From Defluviitaleaceae bacterium (GTDB taxonomy: Bacteria; Bacillota; Clostridia; Lachnospirales; WQUN01): DNA of 48,507 nucleotides. The notes below the pieces were generated by a model that worked only from the letters and a program-made list of their open reading frames with translations, did no database searches and was not told where the DNA came from. Positions 40,423-48,443 of this stretch are shown here, in pieces (the first letter of the stretch is position 1; each line of letters opens with the position of its first letter). The stretch covers positions 1 through 48,507 of the forward strand of contig WQVD01000022.1 of the NCBI GenBank assembly GCA_009781755.1, read 5' to 3'. The position numbers and the translations under genes are program-made.

Positions 40423-41147
40423 TGGCGTTCCTGCCTTCCGATGATGAATGCCGCTGCGGTGAAGATTGCGATCCATACCAACAAGGCCGCGATGCTGTCC
40501 AATCGATTATAATTGGCAATGACATTGATGCCCGCGCTGACCGGTAAGTGGTTTAATATTGTTTGGATGGGTCGGGCCAAGTCCGTCATGTTAGCGGCCA
40601 AAACAGGCAAAATCGCAACGCCCATCATGATTTCGCCAAATACATAACTCATGCGCGCGCTGGATTTTTCGTCCTTGGTGTAGCGGAAGATGAGTACGCC
40701 GCTCATCTGCGTGATGAATGACAATGCCAACAAAACCACCAACACATAAGCATAATTGCCCCATTCGATATTGAAGGCAACGACGGTAATGGCCACCACA
40801 ATGGCACCGTAGAACACACTAAACAACCAGCCCGCCGCCATAACTGCCATATAAAAAACTTTGGGCGCAATGGGGCTCACCAACAAGCGGGCGCGTGTGG
40901 GGCTTTTCATGTCGTAATGCAACCACCCCGCCGTCAAGTCAGCACAAAAAAATTGGAAACCCAACACCATAGGTATTGCCATACCGTATAAAAAATTGCT
41001 TTCCACTTCCATGAAGTCAAATAGATAATTTTCCAGTAATTGAAATGCAAAGATGAAAACCAGCGGCAGCGCAATTACCAATAAATTGGCAGGGTCTTGG
41101 AAGTTCTTTTTCACGTAATGGGTGAAAATCCATATAAAATTACGCAT
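40419..41147 (-). CDS. ABC-2 type transporter permease
   Basis: 242 residues with about six transmembrane segments; the central DMKSPTRARLLVSPIAPKVFYMAV segment is the ABC-2 intracellular loop. ATG 41147 lies 8 bp inside the ATPase gene. It probably pairs with the next permease; together with the ATPase it resembles drug or lantibiotic exporters under PadR control. Confidence 0.88.
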   Translation of the reverse strand: MRNFIWIFTHYVKKNFQDPANLLVIALPLVFIFAFQLLENYLFDFMEVESNFLYGMAIPMVLGFQFFCADLTAGWLHYDMKSPTRARLLVSPIAPKVFYMAVMAAGWLFSVFYGAIVVAITVVAFNIEWGNYAYVLVVLLALSFITQMSGVLIFRYTKDEKSSARMSYVFGEIMMGVAILPVLAANMTDLARPIQTILNHLPVSAGINVIANYNRLDSIAALLVWIAIFTAAAFIIGRQERQ

Positions 41148-42084
41148 AGCCGTTGCCCTCCCGAAGTGATTTGCCGGTGAGGGTGAGGAAAATGTCTTCC
41201 AGCGAACGTGCTTGCTCAGTGATGCCCGCAAAGCCGCCGTGTTGCCCGGCCAGTTCGGTGATGCGGCTGATGTTGCCGCTATTGGCGGCTGAAATGATGG
41301 TGTATTTGTTGCCCGCCATGTTTACTTGCCGCACGCCGGGTACTTCTTCCAATGCGCGGGTTAGTGCGGGGGAGGGGGCGATGGCGGTGAGTATCACGGT
41401 GCTTTCATTGCCGGTGTTTTTGATTAACTCGTTAACCGTGCCTTGGGCGATGATGCGCCCCAAGTCCATGATGATGATGCGGTCACACACGGCTTCTACT
41501 TCCTCCATGTAGTGGGAAGTGTAGATGACGGTCGTGCCGTTGGCTGCCAACTTCTTGACCGATTCCAAAATGTGGTTGCGCGATTGCGGGTCGATGCCTA
41601 CGGTGGGTTCGTCCATGATGATTAGCTTGGGTTGGTGCAGCAGCGCACAGCCGATGTTGAGCCGCCGTTGCATACCTCCCGACAGTTGCTTGGGCTTTTT
41701 CTTGCGGTGGTCACGCAACTCGATGAAGTCTAGCACATCGCTTACGCGTGCGTTGAGTTCTGCGCCGCGCAGGCCGTACAAGCCGCCTACATAGCGCAAA
41801 TTTTCCACCACATTTAAGCCGCTGAACAGTGTAATGTCTTGCGTGACCAATCCCAGTTCGTGCCGCGTGGATAAGTTCTTGGTATGTTGTTTTTGCTCGA
41901 ACAGCATCACTTCGCCTTCGTCGGCGTTGATCAAACCGCATAACATGTTGATGGTGGTGGACTTGCCCGCGCCGTTGGGGCCCAGTAGCCCCAATATTTC
42001 GCCGGATTTTACCGTTAGGTCTAGTTGGTTTACTACGGTTTGGTTGCCGTAGCGTTTGGTTACGTTTTTCATGGTTGCAAGCAT
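41140..42084 (-). CDS. ABC transporter ATP-binding protein
   Basis: 314 residues. Walker A GPNGAGKST (35-43), signature LSGGMQRRLN, Walker B LIIMDEPTVGIDPQ and switch His in IYTSHYMEEVE are complete; the C-terminal extension (about 220-310) is typical of ABC-2 exporter ATPases. ATG 42084 has GGAG 8 bp upstream. It begins 19 bp after the padR stop, so the padR-ATPase-permease-permease genes form one unit. Confidence 0.95.
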   Translation of the reverse strand: MLATMKNVTKRYGNQTVVNQLDLTVKSGEILGLLGPNGAGKSTTINMLCGLINADEGEVMLFEQKQHTKNLSTRHELGLVTQDITLFSGLNVVENLRYVGGLYGLRGAELNARVSDVLDFIELRDHRKKKPKQLSGGMQRRLNIGCALLHQPKLIIMDEPTVGIDPQSRNHILESVKKLAANGTTVIYTSHYMEEVEAVCDRIIIMDLGRIIAQGTVNELIKNTGNESTVILTAIAPSPALTRALEEVPGVRQVNMAGNKYTIISAANSGNISRITELAGQHGGFAGITEQARSLEDIFLTLTGKSLREGNGYA

Positions 42085-42103
42085 GATGATCACTCCGTGT
42101 TTG

Positions 42104-42667
42104 TTATTTTATGTTGTGGTGATTTTTGATCGTTTGTATTGTTTCTTCAATCCATTCCAGCCGTGTCTTTAAAATCATTTCGCCGTGGCGGGCTACGATG
42201 TTGAAATAAAGTGTATGTTCCGCGCCCACTTCGTCCGCGTCTTGGTCTATGGCGCTGCGGATGCCTTTGTGTGCATTGCCCAAGCCTAGGCAGGTTTCGC
42301 GGAAGGATTCCATCAGCGCGATGGCCGCGTCGGCACTGGTATTGCCAGAGAACAACACCCGCAGCAAGAACGCACTGCGCCCTGCGAGCGCGTTTTCGAT
42401 ATCTTCGCCCGGTTCCAGTAACCAATTTAAAAATTCTGCTGTGCCTGCTTCGGTTATTGTGTAGATTTTTTTGTTGGGTTTGTCGTCTTGGATTACACGC
42501 TCGCTTACCAGCCACCCCTTTTGCTCCATGCTGTTGAGCTCGGTATAAATTTGGGTGGTTTTGGTATGCCATATGTACTTCATTGTTAGCGCGAATTCCT
42601 TGCTTAATTCATAACCGGTTTGTGGACTTAGGCTGAGCAGCCCCAGTAATCCGTGTTTGAGCGACAT
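42104..42667 (-). CDS. PadR-family regulator with C-terminal helical domain
   Basis: 187 residues. N-terminal winged helix: HGLLGLLSLSPQTGYELSKEF and TTQIYTELNSMEQKGWL; the C-terminal half (about 85-187) is the helical dimerisation domain of longer PadR proteins. GGAGG precedes ATG 42667. It should repress its own operon with the ABC exporter, through the dyad at the promoter. Confidence 0.93.
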   Translation of the reverse strand: MSLKHGLLGLLSLSPQTGYELSKEFALTMKYIWHTKTTQIYTELNSMEQKGWLVSERVIQDDKPNKKIYTITEAGTAEFLNWLLEPGEDIENALAGRSAFLLRVLFSGNTSADAAIALMESFRETCLGLGNAHKGIRSAIDQDADEVGAEHTLYFNIVARHGEMILKTRLEWIEETIQTIKNHHNIK

Positions 42668-42687
42668 AGATATACCTCCGCTATTGC

Positions 42688-42731
42688 ATATTGCGCATTC
42701 GAAATATAGCGCATATTAATTTGCTTGTCAA
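42688..42731 (-). promoter_or_regulatory. Promoter and dyad of the padR-ABC operon
   Basis: On the minus strand TTGACA (42726-42731) and TATATT (42703-42708) with a 17-bp spacer. An ATATGCGC...GCGCAATAT dyad overlaps the -10 and the start region, fitting a PadR operator. Confidence 0.75.
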
Positions 42732-42741
42732 GAACAAAAAA

Positions 42742-42774
42742 ATCCAGTGGGTCGCAAGTTGCGACCTACTGGAT
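42742..42774 (-). terminator. spoIIIA operon terminator built from a GGTCGCA/TGCGACC hairpin
   Basis: A 15-bp stem with one mismatch (42742-42756 with 42759-42773) is followed on the minus strand by seven T. It lies about 55 bp after the spoIIIAH stop. Same core as 10229-10263 and 44948-44974. Confidence 0.85.
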
Positions 42775-42827
42775 ATGACCGAATACCGCGGCCGCTAGCT
42801 TCTCGCGGCGTTCGTTGTAAATATGTC

Positions 42828-43574
42828 TTATCTGCGCATGGGGGTGATGAATACTTGGTTGGAGGCCAGGCCGGTTTTGCGCATGGCGGTGTCGAGGATA
42901 ACGGCCAGTTCGGATGGCGTTAAGGTTTCTTGGCCAACGATGATGTCTACGCCGTTGTCACTGATGCGTACATAAACTTCGGCGAAGCCTTTGGATTCCA
43001 GCAGGGATTCCATGCCGGTTTCACGTTCTACGCGGCGTTGGATTTCCAATTTTTCGTTGACGGCTTGCTCGCGTTGGGCGTCGGATACGTTATCGTTGTT
43101 GATGATGTCGGTTAGCGTGGCGTTGAGGGTCGAACGGTGCTGCTCGCGGTTAAGGCGGGCTTGCACAAAGAAGGGGGATTGATTATTCAAATCCACAAAA
43201 ATCGCTTCGCCCGCTTCGGTGATGTTATCTTCGTTGGTGGGCAGCGCGAGGATTTCATTTAGGTCAAGTTGGGCCAAGATGGGCCAATCGATGTTGTCGC
43301 CCACGGCGGGGATGGCGGGGTTGTGCGTGGTGCCCCACGGGTCATCCAAGCCAAAGAGGGTGCCCGACGGGCCAATCAAAGCTTCGATTTCGTTGTTGTT
43401 GATGCGGTAGCCGATGTGATCGTCTTCATCGATGCGGCTATCCAGCCACGTGAGGTAACCGGCCACGGCAATCATGACCACCAGCGCCGCGATGATGATT
43501 TGATTGCGCTTGAGCACAAAAATATCTGCGGTGGGTTTAAATTTGCGTTCGTTTCTTGGATGTCTGGGTTCCAT
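42828..43574 (-). CDS. spoIIIAH: Stage III sporulation protein AH
   Basis: 248 residues. Short cytoplasmic tail, one transmembrane helix (about 24-44), an acidic linker and the YscJ/FliF-like ring-building domain (about 135-248) with SKGFAEVYVRISDNGVDIIVG. It is made in the mother cell and binds SpoIIQ across the intermembrane space to form the feeding channel. AAGGAGG precedes ATG 43574. Last gene of the operon. Confidence 0.95.
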   Translation of the reverse strand: MEPRHPRNERKFKPTADIFVLKRNQIIIAALVVMIAVAGYLTWLDSRIDEDDHIGYRINNNEIEALIGPSGTLFGLDDPWGTTHNPAIPAVGDNIDWPILAQLDLNEILALPTNEDNITEAGEAIFVDLNNQSPFFVQARLNREQHRSTLNATLTDIINNDNVSDAQREQAVNEKLEIQRRVERETGMESLLESKGFAEVYVRISDNGVDIIVGQETLTPSELAVILDTAMRKTGLASNQVFITPMRR

Positions 43575-43652
43575 GGGGAAATGCCTCCTTTTATATGGGG
43601 CGCGGTATAAAATGAATCCGACACCCGTAGCGCGTTGCGCAATAATTACAAA

Positions 43653-44225
43653 TTAATTCTGCATCGCCAGTACTTGGATACGATGTGCGTCCAACCCCAG
43701 CATGGCTTGTGCTGCGCGGGTCAAGCTGGCGCGGACATGCGCATCGTTGCCGCCTTGGGCGATGATCACAATGCCTTCCACCGTGGGGATCGTTTCGCGC
43801 AGTACTAGTGGTTGCGTGCCACCGTTGCCGGGTACCAGTACCGTTTGCTGCGATTGGTTGGATTGCTGCGTATCCCGCGTGCCGCCTTGGGCGTCCACCT
43901 CGCGCGTTAACGATTCGTTCGCCGTCGTGTCCACCGCAAAGACCGTTTCCGTCATTGTCGAGAAGCCCAGCATGACCCGCACTGTACCCGCGCCTTCCAC
44001 CAGCGAGAAGAAGGCCTCGAGCCGTTCCTCCATATCGCGCGCGTCCGAGGGTTGCGCCGTTGCCGTCGGCGTGTACACCGTTGTGGGCACATGTGCTTCG
44101 TGCAGGGGCGTGTCGGCATCATCGGGCACAATCAACCGCCCTACAAACATCAACAATACACCTGCCACAACCACCACCAGCAACACTGTGGTACGATTTT
44201 TTGCCAAGTTCTTTAGTGTCATCAT
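43653..44225 (-). CDS. spoIIIAG: Stage III sporulation protein AG
   Basis: 190 residues. One transmembrane helix (about 12-30), a linker and a ring-building domain with VRVMLGFSTMTETVFAVDT and EGIVIIAQGGNDAHVRASLTRAAQAMLGLDAHRIQVLAM, the typical SpoIIIAG end. It forms a large ring in the mother-cell/forespore channel. GGAGGAATGA precedes the start; ATG overlaps the AF stop. Confidence 0.95.
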   Translation of the reverse strand: MMTLKNLAKNRTTVLLVVVVAGVLLMFVGRLIVPDDADTPLHEAHVPTTVYTPTATAQPSDARDMEERLEAFFSLVEGAGTVRVMLGFSTMTETVFAVDTTANESLTREVDAQGGTRDTQQSNQSQQTVLVPGNGGTQPLVLRETIPTVEGIVIIAQGGNDAHVRASLTRAAQAMLGLDAHRIQVLAMQN

Positions 44226-44788
44226 TCATTCCTCCGTGTAATTACATCTATATGCGCGTGTGGAATGCCATAGAAGTCCGCCACCAAATTTTTTACTTCC
44301 GTAGCCAGCGGGTCATCGTCCGCTGCTTGCCCGCGTCCAACCTGCACCGGCTCGATGCGGATAAAAGGCACCCGCGCCGCGCTGTCACGACTAACCACCA
44401 ATTCCGCGCTCAATATCCGCGAAAAATCTTCATTGTGCGAAAACGCAGCTTCGTGCAGCGCAATCCCTTCCCGCGCCAACAAATGCGCCAGCTGGGCCGT
44501 TAATTGCTCATCAAAAGCCGCTGCCAGCCACTCATGGCGCAACCCCTCATGGCCGCCTGTATCGGCGCTAAAAGGCGCTTCCCCGGCGGATATTGAATTG
44601 AAAAAATCCGCTACATCAAAATCGCGGCCAATGCTGCGCAGCGGGCTAAGAATTACCGCAATCAACACAAAACCCGTGACCAACGACACGAACTTGCGGT
44701 ACTTGCCCGCAGGCGCCAACATATGCGCAGCGGCTGCGAGCAGGAGGTAATACGTTATATTCGTGATATGGGCGAATAATGACTGCAT
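44222..44788 (-). CDS. spoIIIAF: Stage III sporulation protein AF
   Basis: 188 residues. Two transmembrane helices (about 7-25 and 33-52; YRKFVSLVTGFVLIAVILSPL) and a soluble ring-building-like domain. ATG 44788 follows an AGGAGG site; the open frame further upstream runs into the repeat element. It lies after a 367-bp gap from AE, where relatives are nearly contiguous, because an element has entered the operon. Confidence 0.92.
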   Translation of the reverse strand: MQSLFAHITNITYYLLLAAAAHMLAPAGKYRKFVSLVTGFVLIAVILSPLRSIGRDFDVADFFNSISAGEAPFSADTGGHEGLRHEWLAAAFDEQLTAQLAHLLAREGIALHEAAFSHNEDFSRILSAELVVSRDSAARVPFIRIEPVQVGRGQAADDDPLATEVKNLVADFYGIPHAHIDVITRRNE

Positions 44789-44822
44789 GGGGCGGCCTCC
44801 TAGCTGAAAAAAGATTGGTGTT

Positions 44823-45087
44823 AAAGTCAAAAGATTAAGGTCAAAAGACTGCAAACCCTGGGCGCTGCCCAGACCCGCGAGGGGAAGCGTTCCCCTCGAC
44901 CCGCGTTATGCTTCGCGAGGCTCGGATTATTGGCTGGTGCAAATTTTCAGTTGGTCGCAATTTGCGACCAACTGATTTTTTTATTCGAGCCATGATTGAG
45001 AGGGGGCGACGCCCAGAAACTGGGGTCGAGGGGGCTGTGCGCCCCTCGCGGGTCTGGGCAGCGCCCAGGGTCTTGTCTTTTGACTTT
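44823..45087. mobile_element. 265-bp element with about 40-bp terminal inverted repeats, inside the spoIIIA operon
   Basis: The 367-bp gap between AE and AF is largely this element. The left arm (about 44837-44884) and right arm (about 45043-45087) are inverted copies containing GTCAAAAGAC, CCTGGGCGCTGCCCAG and ACCCGCGAGGGG. The interior carries a CAGTTGGTCGCA hairpin. It encodes no transposase. Parts of it recur at 34963-35043 inside mfd. Confidence 0.85.
44948..44981 (+). terminator. Hairpin with T-run, antisense to the spoIIIA operon
   Basis: A perfect 12-bp stem (44948-44959 with 44963-44974) is followed on the plus strand by ATTTTTTT. On the operon's strand A residues follow, so it should not stop spoIIIA transcription, but it could stop antisense reads. 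Confidence 0.6.
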
Positions 45088-45155
45088 GGCCGCGGCCGCG
45101 CCCGCGCCCGTGGCTGCCGCCACGCCTTCCGCTGCGACCTTAGCCGCTTAAGCAA

Positions 45156-46190
45156 CTAAAACGACAACAAAATCACCACGCTGTACAAGCACATCACCGC
45201 CAACAACGCGGCGGCATTAAAGAGCAGCCCCAAGCACTTCCCGACCGATTCCATGCATGTCACTAGCCGCTCGTCGGAAATGGGCTGTATGACGGCTGCC
45301 GTCACGCGGTACACCCACGACAGTACCAAAATCTTTAGCATGGGCGCTGCCAGTGCTACGCACAGCACTAGCACCAGTGCTACAAGCACGCCGCTGCGTG
45401 CGGCGGCGGAGAAGTAGACTACGGTGTCCATGGCGGCGGTTAGTGCGTTGCCTACTACGGGTACGGCACCAGCTACAGCGCGGCCGGTGCGTAGGGCAGC
45501 ATTGGATATTACGGGCGCGGTGAATCGCTGTAACGTTAGCAGGAACATGAAAACGGCGATGATGGCTTTTAGGGTGTAGTCGGCGATTTTGCGTATTAGG
45601 TCGGCCAGCTTGTCCATTTTGTTGTCGGCGTTTAAGGCGCATACGGCGTCTAATGCGGCGGCGGCCAGGACCAGGGGGATGAAAATGGCGGAGATGAACC
45701 AGGTTACGAGTTGTAGGGCGAAGAATAGAACCGGATGGAAAGCGGCCGCGCCTATGAAGTTGCCGCTGGCGGCCATTAGGCCAATCATGATGGGGGTGGC
45801 GGCACGCATTAGGGTGTTGACGATATTGACCAAGCCTGTGAGGATGCCCGCCGCCACGCCAAAGGACGATACCGCCAGCAATATGGTGAGCATGAACGTA
45901 ACGGCGAAGCCCATTTCCCCTGCCGATTTGTGGGAGAAATGTTGCGTTAACACGTGCAGCAACGCTCCTGCAATGGCCACAAGTAATAACTGCCGCAATA
46001 AAACGCCATTGGCTGCGAATTCGCGAAAAATTAAATTGCCCCCGGCGGTGAGAATACCCGTGACGGACAAATCCAACTCACCGCGCACAGCCTGTTGCGC
46101 CAATTCGATAAAACGCGGCAAACCGGGCATGTCCAACGCGGAGGTATCGTACTGTTCCAACCCCAGCGTGGGCGAAAACGGCGCGTTCAT
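45156..46190 (-). CDS. spoIIIAE: Stage III sporulation protein AE
   Basis: 344 residues with about seven or eight transmembrane segments, including the conserved core IMIGLMAASGNFIGAAAFHPVLFFALQ and AGAVPVVGNALTAAMDTV. It is the polytopic membrane part of the channel. It is about 50 residues shorter than the Bacillus protein, and the cleavable signal peptide usually at the N-terminus is not visible; ATG 46190 overlaps the AD stop as ATGA, so no upstream start is obvious. Confidence 0.93.
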   Translation of the reverse strand: MNAPFSPTLGLEQYDTSALDMPGLPRFIELAQQAVRGELDLSVTGILTAGGNLIFREFAANGVLLRQLLLVAIAGALLHVLTQHFSHKSAGEMGFAVTFMLTILLAVSSFGVAAGILTGLVNIVNTLMRAATPIMIGLMAASGNFIGAAAFHPVLFFALQLVTWFISAIFIPLVLAAAALDAVCALNADNKMDKLADLIRKIADYTLKAIIAVFMFLLTLQRFTAPVISNAALRTGRAVAGAVPVVGNALTAAMDTVVYFSAAARSGVLVALVLVLCVALAAPMLKILVLSWVYRVTAAVIQPISDERLVTCMESVGKCLGLLFNAAALLAVMCLYSVVILLSF

Positions 46191-46573
46191 GCCAACAGCC
46201 CCAATACGATGCTGGCGATTTCTAACACGATGGGTAGGGCCATGACCAAGATGACCACGCGCCCGGCTAAGTCAATCTTGGTGGCGATGGCGGATTCACC
46301 CGCGTCGGCACACACGGACGCGCCCAATTCCACCATATAAGCCACGCCAATGACGCGCAAAACCAACCCGATATAAACCGCGCCGCCGTCCAGCATATCG
46401 CCCAACTGCGTGAAAATACCGATAGCAAACCGCAGTTCTGGCAGGATCATCAAAAACAACAACACGCCCGATGCCAGCGTAATCACCAACGCAATTTCCG
46501 GCCGATGCTTCTTGACGGTCAACGCCAACACCGCGCACAAGATACCCGTGGCAATCAATTGCAAAATCGTCAC
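46187..46573 (-). CDS. spoIIIAD: Stage III sporulation protein AD
   Basis: 128 residues with about four transmembrane helices; typical LALTVKKHRPEIALVITLASGVLLF. GTG 46573 is preferred: it begins 10 bp after the AC stop and gives the usual start TILQLIAT; the longer frame to 46615 overlaps AC. Confidence 0.93.
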   Translation of the reverse strand: MTILQLIATGILCAVLALTVKKHRPEIALVITLASGVLLFLMILPELRFAIGIFTQLGDMLDGGAVYIGLVLRVIGVAYMVELGASVCADAGESAIATKIDLAGRVVILVMALPIVLEIASIVLGLLA

Positions 46574-46583
46574 GTCGGCACCG

Positions 46584-46778
46584 CTATAAATTGAAGATGA
46601 CTTGCACTTCCACAAACAATTCGCTCACGTAACGTATGACCCAAAAAAGCACCACCAACAACCCCGCCAAAGTAGTAATCATGGCCTGCTCCTCGCGCCC
46701 GGCACGGGTCAAGACTTGATTTAATACGGCTACTAATATTCCTACCGCAGCAATCTGAAACACAACACTAATATCCAT
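46584..46778 (-). CDS. spoIIIAC: Stage III sporulation protein AC
   Basis: 64 residues with two transmembrane helices and the typical VLNQVLTRAGREEQAMITTLAG loop. GGGAGGG lies 6 bp before ATG 46778; the frame reaches 46811 without a site. A 126-bp gap to AB holds only a small GCGC-AATT-GCGC hairpin. Confidence 0.95.
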   Translation of the reverse strand: MDISVVFQIAAVGILVAVLNQVLTRAGREEQAMITTLAGLLVVLFWVIRYVSELFVEVQVIFNL

Positions 46779-46904
46779 AAAATTCCCTCCCAATACAAAG
46801 TTGTGTTTCATAAGCAGAATTGCGCAAACATAATTGCAAATTCAATCCAAGCCAAAAACGCGCAATTGTGCGCATGCTTTCTACCGTCCACCTATCAACC
46901 CAAT

Positions 46905-47423
46905 TCACCACAACACCACCGCCAAAAATAACCCACCAATAACCCCCAGCGACCGATACATCTTCTTACTCTTCTCTGCCTGCACCTGCAATGCCGCCGC
47001 GGTTTCGTCGATATAACGCACCGCATAATCAATCGCATTCTGCTGCATCTGTTTATCCAAATACCCCAGCGTCTTGCCGAAGCCGTCAATAACTTTTACA
47101 TCCTCCTCGGTCAATGCCGCGTCGTCCACTTGACCCAGCACACGCGCCCACAATTGATATGCCGTTTCGCCATCATTTGCCCCCAACGCTTCCCCAAACT
47201 GCGAGAAAAACGGCCCCACCCAGCGCTCCGTGCGTTTACCAATATTCGCCGCCGCTGTGGGCAAAGGCGTGCGCATATAATCAATTTCCGATGAAAGAAT
47301 CAGCAACGCCTTCTTCAATTCCAACAAATCCAACAACCGCGCCGACTCCCGCGCCGCATAATGAAAACCCAACGCCGCCGCGCCGCCCACCACTACCGCC
47401 GCACCTAAGAGTTGTAAGTACAT
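46905..47423 (-). CDS. spoIIIAB: Stage III sporulation protein AB
   Basis: 172 residues. Helices at both ends (about 4-22 and 155-172) enclose a helical cytoplasmic domain, a plan shared with GspF-like secretion proteins; SSEIDYMRTPLPTA and KTLGYLDKQMQ are typical. It overlaps spoIIIAA by 19 bp. Confidence 0.94.
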   Translation of the reverse strand: MYLQLLGAAVVVGGAAALGFHYAARESARLLDLLELKKALLILSSEIDYMRTPLPTAAANIGKRTERWVGPFFSQFGEALGANDGETAYQLWARVLGQVDDAALTEEDVKVIDGFGKTLGYLDKQMQQNAIDYAVRYIDETAAALQVQAEKSKKMYRSLGVIGGLFLAVVLW

Positions 47424-48310
47424 ACCGCACCCCCCCCGTCATACACCCCCGCCACACGCCCCGGCGCATCCAACACCACAAACCGCTCAAACACCCCCCG
47501 CGCCATTAACCCTGCCAATACAGGATTGCCGCGGATATCGTCCACGCCGTATCCATGCGCAGTACACAACAGCTTGACCCCCGCATTCAAAATCTGCTCC
47601 ACCGCAGCCGCATCCAGCGCACCACCCAGCTCGTCCACCGCAATCACTTGCGGCGCCATCGCACGCAATAACATGACCATGCCGTCGTGCTTGGGCACCC
47701 CGTCCAGCACATCGGTACATGCGCCCACATCGTTCTGCGGCACCCCTTGAAAACACCCCGCAATTTCGCTCCGTTCGTCCACCAACCCCACCGTGACCCC
47801 ACTATCCGAAATCTGCCGCACCATATCGCGCAGCAGCGTTGTCTTGCCAAACCCCGGCGGCGATATAATCATCGTGTGATAAATCGAATGCCGCGCCGCA
47901 CTGCGCCATATAATAGGAAGCACCCCATCCGCACAGCCCAAAATTCCATGCGCCACCCGCACCGACAACGACCCCATGTGCCGCCACGCCCGCACTGCGC
48001 CACCCTCCACCACAGCTTGTCCGGCCACCCCTACGCGATGCCCTCCCGGCAACGTAATGTACCCCGCCGCCAACTCCGCTTCAAACGCATAATACGAATA
48101 TCGACTAATGCGCTCCATCGTCTCCGCCAGCATTTCTGCCGTAATCACCAACGGCAAGTTGTCGGCCTGCGCTCCATCAGCGTCCCGCCAACACACCCGC
48201 AAAGGCCGCCCCACCCGCAACCGAATTTCCGTAATCTGCTCCACAGGCAAATCTCGCAACCGCTGCACAACCTTCGCCGCCAAATATTGCGCCACAAAAT
48301 CCGTAGTCAT
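47405..48310 (-). CDS. spoIIIAA: Stage III sporulation protein AA (secretion-type ATPase)
   Basis: 301 residues. Walker A PPGFGKTT (151-158), Walker B-like QVIAVDELGG and the RISRYSYYAFEAELAAGYITLPGGHRVGVAG segment identify it. It is the mother-cell ATPase of the SpoIIIA-SpoIIQ apparatus. ATG 48310 is preferred (AGAGGTGG upstream) over ATG 48328, which would overlap the -10 box. Confidence 0.95.
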   Translation of the reverse strand: MTTDFVAQYLAAKVVQRLRDLPVEQITEIRLRVGRPLRVCWRDADGAQADNLPLVITAEMLAETMERISRYSYYAFEAELAAGYITLPGGHRVGVAGQAVVEGGAVRAWRHMGSLSVRVAHGILGCADGVLPIIWRSAARHSIYHTMIISPPGFGKTTLLRDMVRQISDSGVTVGLVDERSEIAGCFQGVPQNDVGACTDVLDGVPKHDGMVMLLRAMAPQVIAVDELGGALDAAAVEQILNAGVKLLCTAHGYGVDDIRGNPVLAGLMARGVFERFVVLDAPGRVAGVYDGGGAVCTYNS

Positions 48311-48326
48311 GTCCCACCTCTCAATC

Positions 48327-48355
48327 AATGTATGACAAGCCCCCCGCGTTTATGA
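48327..48355 (-). promoter_or_regulatory. Sigma-E-like promoter of the spoIIIA operon
   Basis: On the minus strand TCATAAA (48349-48355) and CATACATT (48327-48334) with a 14-bp spacer fit the sigma-E consensus (-10 CATACA-T). The leader would be about 10 nt long and made mostly of the ribosome site. Confidence 0.65.
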
Positions 48356-48443
48356 CGGACACCCCCTGGAAAAATTCTGAACCTTTTTCTTAGAACCTGT
48401 ATTCATAAGAACAAAACAGCAAAAAACATGATAAGCTAAACAA

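Noticed and set aside
44841-45155. 104-codon minus-strand frame between spoIIIAE and AF
   Set aside because: Entirely within the inverted-repeat element, Arg/Pro-rich, no ribosome site; an artefact of the repeat.
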